Of a DNA stretch of 64,000 nucleotides, positions 56,131-64,000 are shown one piece after another (position 1 is the first letter of the stretch; every line of letters begins with the position of its first letter). Under the pieces are notes generated by a model. The model did no database searches and was not told the DNA's origin. It saw only the letters and a program-made list of their open reading frames with translations. The stretch is from NCBI GenBank assembly GCA_963576725.1, contig OY755241.1, positions 75,635,701-75,699,700 on the forward strand, in the 5' to 3' direction. A program made the translations under genes and the position numbers. Origin of the DNA: Azorinus chamasolen (taxonomy: Eukaryota; Mollusca; Bivalvia; Cardiida; Solecurtidae).

Positions 56131-57240
56131 AAGCTCCATGTGTCGGAGCATTATATGCCCGAAGAATGTGCTGTCAAAACATGCAGAATGTTAATAGATA
56201 TTGTGGGGGGGGGGGGGGGGGGGCGGCGGCTCATGTTATCAAGTTATTAAGCGAACACTGTTTTTTGAGTTGATGGTCACTGTGACCCCGAACTTTAACC
56301 GACTGACCTCAAAATCCATAGAGGTCATCTACTTGCCACGAACAACCTACCTACTAAGTATGAAGGTGGCACACACAATAGTCCAAGACAAAGTTGTTGA
56401 GCGGACAAGATTTTGAGCTGAAAAATAGCCTACGAGGTAATGGGTTAATTTACATGTATTTAACAAGTTACATACACAGAGGTTTGTTTCACTTAAATAT
56501 GTTTCCGTTCTACATGCAATTTTAACCACGGTATTTGCCATCGCGGTTGTTGTAGATTAGTCGGAATGGGGTTACGTTTACTTACACTGTCTTTTAGGAT
56601 GGGGTGGAATAAGTGTGAGGTTGGGTGTCACAAATGCAACACTCATAACAGAAAAGCTAGAGGCAAATCGATGCCCAACTACGGTAAACCCTTAGATCTA
56701 GACATTCTTAGACTTTTCAAATCAAGTTTCCTACATGGATCCGTTCCATTTTCGCTCTGTGTCTATATACATGTACGTTTTAAACTATTGTTTTTGATGA
56801 TGTAATTATTTTTCAAATCTCAGGGAATATTTTATAGTCGGTTTGAACTCTGAAGTATTTCCTTTTGAAACAAACTAAGTTTTCAACCGTTATGCAGGTT
56901 ATCGTGACCGAATTGCCAGTTGTACACTCTGTGTGTTTCGGTCTGTGATCAGTGTCCTAGATGTTTGACAAGTTTAAAATAAAACTATGCAAAGCATAGA
57001 CTAATTGAATATGCATAATTAAATACGCAATACACAAAACATTGAGCAGGTGCCATTTTAAATTGAACATGGTACTTTCGAATTCATAGTTTTCCTAGCA
57101 CAAATGCAGGATCCTACCTCTAAGTTTCATCGAAATGCATACTATTGACACCAGGAATGTATGTTGATATAGCATAATGCTTTGAAAAGTCCATAGCAAG
57201 TTTCAAGAGGCATGCTTATGTTTTCCAGTTTGCCCTTTTT
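56131..57240. other. No gene; poly-G and a C end fragment
   Basis: A run of 18 G is interrupted by C near 56205-56223. TAGCCTACGAGGTAATGGGTTAA at 56427 is a C right end. The rest is unclassified. Confidence 0.5.
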
Positions 57241-57325
57241 GCCTTTCCTTTGCAAACAGAGAAGACCCAGGTAAGAATGCTCATAGAGGAGCCCTCTCAT
57301 CAGGATCTGCACTGTTTGTCATGTT
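57241..57325. mobile_element. Hairpin core remnant
   Basis: CTTTGCAAACAGAGAAGACC, GCTCATAGAGGAGCCC and GATCTGCACTGTTTGTC. Confidence 0.6.
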
Positions 57326-57749
57326 ACACATTTGTTTGGAAATTTTCCTAAATATTCACCATAAGCTCATTTTAGCTTGACTTGTTTGAATTTTGGAAAT
57401 TCAGCGTTGTAATGGTAAGGTAGACCAAAGTAACATAATTTAGATTTTTTCAGGTGTACCATTGCAGAACATGATAGAATTGTTGGAGGTGCATGAACTA
57501 GCCACATAACCGAAAAGAATTATTTGATTATAACAGCCACTGTTGATATTTCGATACACTTTCAACATGTTGTGAACTTCTATGAAATATCGAACATCAA
57601 TGGCCGGTACTATTTCTGTGGTGGAACGAAATTTAAAATGCAGAAATTCGATTTCATTGCGACATTATGATGTTTCGTGAAGTATTTTATCAATGGTCGT
57701 GTGACGTTGTTGCTAAGATCTGGTTTGAAAGAAATAGAATTTCAATACA

Positions 57750-57944
57750 TGTACGGTAAAACGCATCTAAACCAGATGTTAAATTCAGTATTAATATCAG
57801 TCATGGAGACAGGTGGCAGCTTAATACAGGGTGAAATCATACAGAAAGCTTTCACCGTGCATTAAGCGGCCACCTGCCTAGAAAAGTACATGTATCTAAA
57901 TTCTCTTCTACTAGAATTCGGGTTAAGAGGAGTTTTACTGTAAT
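57750..57944. mobile_element. E-family hairpin MITE
   Basis: It runs from TACGGTAAAACGCATCTAAA to AGAGGAGTTTTACTGTAA. It contains GGTGGCAGCTTAATACAGGG and GCATTAAGCGGCCACCTGCC, with the centre shortened. Confidence 0.8.
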
Positions 57945-58024
57945 GTAAAAGGGGACAAATGTATACATATGAATGTATTTCAGAGATTTACCAGTGATAC
58001 CCTAACTACCCTAGGTACATTGTA

Positions 58025-58110
58025 TTTTGACAAACACACTTATGCAAATAGTGGAGGCCCAGATCAAACACCTCATTGATGGGTCCGTTTGAAGGGTTTT
58101 CACTATTTGC
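58025..58110. repeat. Hairpin remnant
   Basis: GCAAATAGTGGAGGCCCAGA and TTTTCACTATTTGC flank CACCTCATTGATGGGTC. Confidence 0.55.
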
Positions 58111-58149
58111 TACTATGTCTGTTAAATCTAAAGTTGCAAAAATGTTTCC

Positions 58150-58392
58150 AAACTTCCTTCATATGAATTTTTTCACGCGTTTGTAAACAGAGTAGACCCA
58201 GATCAAATGGTTCCTATAGGAGTCGTCTGATCAGGGTCTGCTCTGTTTGCTGATGGAATTTGAAATATCAATTTCTTTACTTTCTTAAATGGCTACTAAT
58301 TTCCACTTTTATATTACATTATAACTATTTTGTCCATGAATATTCAGTAGGTATTGAAAATTGGAATAAACATAGAACAGGGAAAGGGTTAT
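58150..58392. mobile_element. A-family hairpin MITE, reverse orientation
   Basis: It starts AACTTCCTTCATATGAA and ends GAACAGGGAAAGGGTTA. The core AAATGGTTCCTATAGGAGTC is slightly diverged. Confidence 0.78.
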
Positions 58393-58560
58393 GGAAATTA
58401 GGGGTTTCATAAATCAGAAATTTCTGGCATATTTTTGGTACTGACCAAGTAATGGTCAGAATCATCCGGGGTCCAATCTAAACCTACAGTGTTCTGATTC
58501 AACGATAATGGTGAAATCGTTAATCCTATTATGCTAAGCACGACTTTGCTTGCATCTGAC

Positions 58561-58645
58561 CGAGTGTCAAACAGCTTGGATCCAGATGATATGCCGAGTA
58601 ACTCGGCGTCTCATCTGGATCCAAACTGTTAGACAATCAGTCACT
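58561..58645. mobile_element. F-family hairpin, typical copy
   Basis: GTGTCAAACAGCTTGGATCC, GATATGCCGAGTAACTCGGC, and GTCTCATCTGGATCCAAACT. TTAA is not present in the loop here, only GTAACTC. Confidence 0.85.
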
Positions 58646-58727
58646 ATAGTTTCTACCATGCTGGAACGAATTAGAAGTAGGTACATATACAATAGATCAG
58701 ACTTATTTTGACAGAATGGTAAGGCTT

Positions 58728-58812
58728 AATCCATTTCCTCATATTGACGCCTTTAAGCGCCCCTGTAATAGTCACTTCTTGAAACCATTGTGATAAATAG
58801 AGCATTTGCTCC
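58728..58812. mobile_element. Left half of a C element, cut at its palindrome centre
   Basis: TAATCCATTTCCTCATATTG through GATAAATAGAGCATTTGCTC is C sequence. It stops exactly where the loop (CCTATAGG) would be. Confidence 0.8.
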
Positions 58813-59006
58813 TTAGAACAAGAAGATTGCCAAACTTAAGATTTTATAGTAATAAAAACAATGTCATACCTAGACCTAGGTTAGAACAATATAAAGAAAA
58901 CATTTCAGTCTCGGGGTCACCTCTATGGAATGTTTTACCTGATTTAATTAGAGGAGCGAACACTGTATATAAAATCGCCTTTATGTTTATTCAATGGTTA
59001 AAATAA
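58813..59006 (+). mobile_element. LINE fragment: C-terminal end of a reverse transcriptase ORF
   Basis: The frame reads NNVIPRPRLEQYKENISVSG, then SPLWNVLPDLIR, and stops at a TAA after FIQWLK. The P-R-L-EQYK...SG..LWN.LP..IR pattern is what I know from the C-terminal tail of non-LTR retrotransposon polyproteins. No catalytic motif is present, so the copy is strongly 5' truncated. Its start coincides with the broken centre of a C hairpin. Confidence 0.65.
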
Positions 59007-59944
59007 AAACGGACCTATAGTTATATATGAATACAATGAATTTAACAGTATGAATCTCAAGTTATCACTGTACAAGGGTGGACTATGCATTTCCATTTGC
59101 TTGGAACTTACATAGAGCTCCGGATTACAAAACTAAAGTTAAGAAGTAGACATGTTCTTATTTGTTGTAAATAACTGATATGATTTATTCTCCAAAAAAT
59201 AGTTTTCTCTCTATATATCTATACTGAAAGGGTACTGTGCTGCGACTTCCAACTATAAAGGACAGTAAAATCATGATAACCTTTAGCTCGTCTGTCTCGA
59301 ATAAAAGTCGAGCTATTATGATCACTGGGTCGTAGTCGTCGTCGTTGTCGTCGTCGGCATGCAGAAACTTCAATGTATCTCATTACTCGAAAAGTATAAG
59401 AAGTATCAACATGAAAACCCATAGGTTAGTAGCAGTAGATCTTTATTACCTCCATTCATGGAGAGCTACATATACACATATAAGACAATCACATACACAT
59501 GGGAAAACCACAATTAAACGAACCAAGACATGATATACAGGTTGACGGAACAAAATTTACAATATACAATACTAGAAATACATGTTCATGAGAGATCAAT
59601 ATGCAATTACATATAACTCAAAATTTTGGAGTTATGGTCCTTCATCGTTTTCAAAATTGTTTGATTTAGCTGGGTAAGCATTTAATCAGACGAGCGTTGG
59701 CGCCGCGCGCGGCTCTTGTTTATCCATTTTACATAAAAATCAAGGGTCAACACAATGGTTTCACAAGCGTCCTTTAGCAAATCGTTTTAAATTAAAAGTT
59801 ACTCATTCATATATCATATATGTCTAACTGCAAATAACTAAATGTTGTAATGCATAGTAGACGCTGTTAAAGTATCTTGTCCAAATCTATTGAAATGGTT
59901 TAATTGCATTATTGAAATGGCGTAATTACTGAACTGGACACATT
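59007..59944. other. Unclassified, possibly LINE 3' region
   Basis: It contains a GTC trinucleotide run (GTCGTCGTCGTTGTCGTCGT) at 59335-59356. No clear border of the LINE copy was found. Confidence 0.4.
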
Positions 59945-60340
59945 GTTTATTGATAAGATAAGATAATCTTTATTTATGGTCGGTTTACATCAAGAGTATA
60001 TCACATATAGTTTCATTAAACAGCAAAATATAATTCATTATGGAAAAAATGCACTGAGCCCATCTTATCACAGAACACTTACATGCAACTTGCAATGAAA
60101 AATAAGAATCTCGGTAGTTCTTACAAGACAGTATGACGGTCAAAGGGAAGTAACTCGTACAAGTCAAAAACTTATTTAAGTATGTGCAAATTCCCTTGAC
60201 TTAGCAAAACCTACAATCAAATAAGATGCTTGCAGACATACCCAAAGTCAAAAATACCTAACTTCTAGCACTGCTAGATATCTGAGATGTTCTGTGATTG
60301 TTATTTTTGCTCATAAATGTATGAAATGTATCGTGTAGAG
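59945..60340 (-). mobile_element. Possible LINE 3' tail, minus orientation
   Basis: TAAGATAAGATAATCTTTAT reads on the minus strand as ATAAAGATTATCTTATCTTA, a tail form common to some LINEs. The extent of the element is unknown. Confidence 0.4.
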
Positions 60341-60415
60341 GGTCTCGGGGGTTGATTAGCCATTTGGCTAATCAGAGCTATAAAGTATTTTATTCATTCA
60401 TTCATTTAGATTAAT
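60341..60415 (+). mobile_element. LINE/SINE 3' end with (ATTC)n tail
   Basis: GAGGGTCTCGGGGGTTGATT and TTAGCCATTTGGCTAATCAG are followed by TATTTTATTCATTCATTCAT. The small stem-loop TTAGCC...GGCTAA before a simple tail is typical of a LINE 3' end. Confidence 0.65.
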
Positions 60416-60474
60416 TAGGTTACTCTGAAAGCCTTTCACTCATTCATTCAATTAGTCATAAACCTTGTGCATAC

Positions 60475-60905
60475 AGTTTGGATCTAGATGAGACATTGAA
60501 TAACTCAACGTCTCACCAGGTTCAATAAGTTTACACTCTAACTGCATTTTTCTAAATTTGAAGCAGATGACAATTTAGCTTAACTATTACTGAGCAAAGA
60601 TATTTTCTCGTATTTATATTTTATAGTAATGACACCGTGGGTAACTGACGTCACAAAAATATGTGGTTTTAATAGCGCGTGCATTGATCCACCTGAATCG
60701 GGGACAAATGGCATTTATGCATTTCATTTTTTTGTGCAACACTTTATTATAGCTTTATATTAACTAAATTATATATATTAAATTATAGCTTTATATTAAC
60801 TATTTAGATGCTCAGGTGGCAAATCAAAACTAAGATAACAGATTGGATCCAGATTAGACGCCAAGTTACTTGGAGTTTTATCAGGATCCAAACGCGTGTC
60901 CTTAA
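60475..60905. mobile_element. Two F-family hairpins
   Basis: 60475-60545: GTTTGGATCTAGATGAGACA and CAACGTCTCACCAGG. 60830-60895: GATTGGATCCAGATTAGACG, CAAGTTACTTGG and ATCAGGATCCAAA. Confidence 0.65.
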
Positions 60906-61680
60906 TTGATAGATCTACAAATTTAAGCAGACAACAATTATTAACTATCCAGACGCAACAATACTGAATTTCTGATCATTGGTTTTTTTGTGCATATATA
61001 TCTGTGTTTTACTCTTTTGTATTGTCAGGACGGGCCAGAGTGTGGACAAAAAGGCAAATATTTATTTAATTTTTATTTTCTTCTATTATCAAATTTCCAC
61101 ATTAAATGTTAATAACAATTTAATATAGCTCTATATTTTTATTTAAATAAATATAGATCTATACATTTATAAAATCAATACCTTTCCACAAGAATATATC
61201 TCTACAATTTTCAACAAGCAATATCGTGTGAACAGTTTTCAAAGTTTGAGAACCTTTTCAAAAAGCAATATCGTTCTAACGGACCGTTTGAAATTCGGCA
61301 GCTTTATTCGGAAAGCGCGGACCGAAGAATAGATCGAAATCTCCGGTTGCTAAGCATCACAGAGGCTTCAAAGTGAAAGTATTCATTAGCCAATCAGAGA
61401 TGAGATAACAAATAATTCCACTTCCGCTTCAATCCGTCGATTGAAAGTTGTGTTTGTTGAGAGACACACATTCATGAATATCTACAAATTCAAAGACAAT
61501 AATGACGAATAAGAAGTATAGATCGATTGTACAACTTGGATGTGAAAGGATCATATAGACCGTAGACATTGTCATGCGGGATTAAAGAAATACGAGGTAA
61601 AAATGTATGAAATTGACTTGCTGACACAATCTGTTTTTGTGCATGCAGCAGGTAAAATCATAACAGTATTTTGTATGGAA
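60906..61680. other. No gene recognised
   Basis: AT-rich to 61200, then more balanced composition. AAAAAGCAATATCG/AACAAGCAATATCG is a short direct repeat near 61215 and 61258. Confidence 0.4.
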
Positions 61681-61770
61681 TGCTTTTGTTTGAGGGTCTC
61701 AAGGTAGATTAGTCATGACTGAGTTACCCTCGTTAAATTAAGTATTTCATTCATTCATTCATTCACTCCC
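61681..61770 (+). mobile_element. Second LINE/SINE 3' end with (ATTC)n tail
   Basis: GAGGGTCTCAAGGTAGATTA and GAGTTACCCTCGTTAAATTA are followed by TTTCATTCATTCATTCATTC. It matches the layout at 60341-60415. Confidence 0.65.
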
Positions 61771-62495
61771 ATGCCGGGTACCGGATGGCTTCGTTGGTAG
61801 TAGAAGACCTCTGCACCACATCTTCTAGCTGGTCAATCGGTTCTACGTTAGAGCGCCAGTAATAATAATTGAAAGTCACATTTCAGCGTTGTTACTGATA
61901 CAAGATATAGAATACCGTTTATTCGCAGTGTAATGCATTTTGAGATTTTTTCATGAATAATACTTTCTTAAAGTCTAACTAGTACAAATATGTATGATAT
62001 CAAGATCAGGTCCAATATCCGCAATTTTTAAGTGTTACGTTGGGATCGTCATTCATTTTTATAACAATGTTACATCTTTGAAGGCAAATCATGATTATAG
62101 ATCTATTCGGGTTGATCTAGATCTAAAACTAATTATCGAATACGCGTATCATTTGCTGCATGTTATGTAGATCTAGATTCAAATGGAGGAATGAAACATT
62201 TCCAGCATTAAACATTTCCAACACCCGGCATTATTTTCAACCAGAACATTGAGCTATAAATGCAAACAGACACTGTGTATTTAAATGCGTTTTCAACATA
62301 CTACATCCATTTTATATAGTCTTATCATATAAGTATAGGAACATAAATATCTTACCTCTAAGTCACTGTCCAATTGTTATCAGTTTAAAGCTTACGATCT
62401 TTGAACAAAAACAATGCATCACTTCCCGACTTTCATTGTGGGAAAATGTGTAAAAGTTATGACGTCAACTTTAATCTCGGTCGTAACCAAAGGTG
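61771..62495. other. No gene recognised
   Basis: AT-rich, with AGATCTAGAT palindromic words at 62110-62175 like those near 22920. Confidence 0.4.
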
Positions 62496-62530
62496 CCCAA
62501 TGCATGCTTGAACTCACCCACGGAACCTCT

Positions 62531-62562
<32 letters not shown>

Positions 62563-63535
62563 GAAAAAAAGAAAATGTGATCGAAGTATGTAAAACTATC
62601 CTAAAACTATCTATTTGAACCTTAAACCACTCAGAAAAACAAGAAAAACACGATCCGGAAACAAATTCCTTTCGGTTCTATATATGTATTGAAAGGTATC
62701 AAACTACGTCAGATCAGCGGCGGAAAATACAACAGTCATGTTTTTCAAAGTCTTACAGCAAAGCCAATTCAACACCGATTTCAATCATTTAGGCCTTGAT
62801 CCGTTCCAAACTCCATATGCTAAGCGGCACAATTAGTGCTTTCCTTAATATTGCTCCATCCTGTCGCTGCAGACCGCGAATTTGAAACAACGCTAGAGCG
62901 AAACGATGTGACTCCCCCAGGATGCATAGACATATTTACTAAGGGAGCTCTGTATTTGTTAATCTTTTCAACAAAAACGCGAACTATGTTGAAACACTAT
63001 CGAAAAACATTCAACTCACCGCAATTAAAACGGCGCTTACTATTTCCAGTCTGCTACGAGGCGCCAGTTTTCTTTCTCCAACTTTCCTTTTGAACGGATG
63101 CGACCTTTTTGCTGTGACCCGGCTCATAATCTAGTGGATATGCAAATTGACTACTACTTCCGGGCCACAGCGAAATAACCACCTCCGTTCAAAACGAAAG
63201 TACGAGAAGAAAACCGGCGTCTCGTAGCAGACTGGAAATAGTAAGCGCCGTTTTAACTGCGGTGAGTTGAATGTTTTTCGAATGTGTTTCAGCGTAATTC
63301 GCGTTTTTGTTGAAAAGTTTAACGAATACAGATCCACCTACATGTATAAACTTCTATGCATCCTAGCGGGAGTCACATCGTTTCGCTCTAGCGTATTTTC
63401 AAATTCGCGGTCTTGCAGCGACAAGACGGAGCAATATTTAAGAAAAGCACTAACTGTGCCGCTTAGCGGGGGGGGGGGGGGGGGGGGGGGGGGGGTCCAT
63501 TGGTGAGTCCAAGCATGCGTCGGACACCTTTGGTC
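62496..63535. mobile_element. I-family foldback with poly-C/poly-G ends and a second foldback inside
   Basis: Outer arms CCAAAGGTGCCCAATGCATG and GCATGCGTCGGACACCTTTG carry 23 C (62531-62553) and 28 G (63468-63495). The left side also has GATCGAAGTATGTAAAACTA as in the copy at 10169, but the matching right part is missing. The inner foldback occupies 62817-63466. Confidence 0.85.
62817..63466. mobile_element. Inner foldback of 650 bp
   Basis: The ends GCTAAGCGGCACAATTAGTG and GCACTAACTGTGCCGCTTAG are inverted. The arms of about 300 bp meet near 63130. Both arms therefore show the same open frame (FSTKTR..., NSPQLKRRLLFPVCYE) on opposite strands. I see no domain in it. Confidence 0.82.
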
Positions 63536-64000
63536 GTAACGTCATTTCGTAGGCGATGTCACTATTACAGGTTTTGTCATGGCGCGACTCATATATAAAC
63601 AAGTTGACTTCCTTCTAAAAGGAAGCCAAGGAAAGACCTGCAGCAGATTTTATCTAACATTTGCTATATACAGGAGCCGTTTGACAAGGTTTTGGCACCG
63701 GGTCGTAAATAGGTTTCTATAAATAACTATTGTGCATATCAAGTAGTACGTGCGTTATAATTAGAACGTAGACGGTGAATATCAAGCTTCACTGCTTAGG
63801 AGATATATAATGCTTTAATCGTTGCAAGTACATGTAGTTCTTTGAATTAGAATTTATCCAGTCAGCAAGCTTCTCTAAATAAAATAAATAGATAAACTTA
63901 GGTTTCTTAGAATAGAATAGAATATATATTAGAACAGGTTTTATTTACTAACCATGGACCCTCTCGGATTACAAATGAATGCATTTAAGAAATGAATGAC
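63536..64000. other. No gene recognised; copy of the 22.47-kb repeat
   Basis: TTATCCAGTCAGCAAGCTTC and AAACTTAGGTTTCTTAG at 63855-63910 match 22467-22530. The remainder is unclassified. Confidence 0.45.

Noticed and set aside
62836..63506. Matching open frames (NSPQLKRRLLFPVCYE) on opposite strands
   Set aside because: The match is a necessary result of the inner foldback arms. No domain is recognised and I do not call a gene.

Overview
This is metazoan nuclear DNA, most likely from a mollusc and probably a bivalve. The basis is one intron-rich gene with canonical GT-AG introns, a Temptin domain joined to a copper monooxygenase (a combination I associate with molluscs and their relatives), a tRNA-type SINE, LINE tails, and very many palindromic MITE-like elements. 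The species is inferred from family knowledge, not proven.

The one well-supported gene lies on the minus strand between 47828 and 26393. I reconstructed ten exons (1696 coding bases, about 564 residues). All nine introns use GT...AG and every splice phase is consistent. The order is: hydrophobic signal-like start, Temptin domain (exons 1-2), N-terminal Cu monooxygenase domain (exons 3-5), C-terminal Cu monooxygenase domain (exons 6-8), a Cys-rich tail, and a hydrophobic C-terminus that may be a GPI-anchor signal (exons 9-10). All the usual copper ligands are visible. The exon with the initiator Met was not found. A separate possible terminal exon of an unknown gene lies at 52438-52781, also minus.

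Positions 1-26392 hold no convincing gene. They contain a roughly 964-bp tandem duplication (2157-4330), a 43-bp satellite (4370-6235), a roughly 165-bp repeat array (7690-9900), and dozens of hairpin elements. The main group has TTAACCC...GGGTTAA ends, as expected for piggyBac-type MITEs, in at least four families (called A, B, C and D here). These families share or exchange a central palindrome around GATCAGACGGCTCC. A second group (E) has TACAGTAAAACCTC-type ends like pogo/Tc1-mariner MITEs. Others are labelled F (GTGTCAAACAGCTTGGATCC hairpin), G (CTCCACCAAACCCT hairpin) and I (poly-C/poly-G foldback).

The introns (26715-47626) are packed with the same hairpins and with a different minisatellite in almost every intron. 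Two minisatellites start exactly at a 5' splice site and repeat that site many times (exons 1 and 9). A third abuts a 3' splice site (exon 7). In intron 5 the loop of a G hairpin carries a decayed copy of part of exon 6. From 53 to 64 kb there is again no solid gene: a LINE C-terminal fragment, LINE 3' tails with (ATTC)n, more hairpins, and a large poly-C/poly-G-ended foldback at 62496-63535.

All coordinates, counts and identities were read by eye. Element borders without a stated duplication are approximate.
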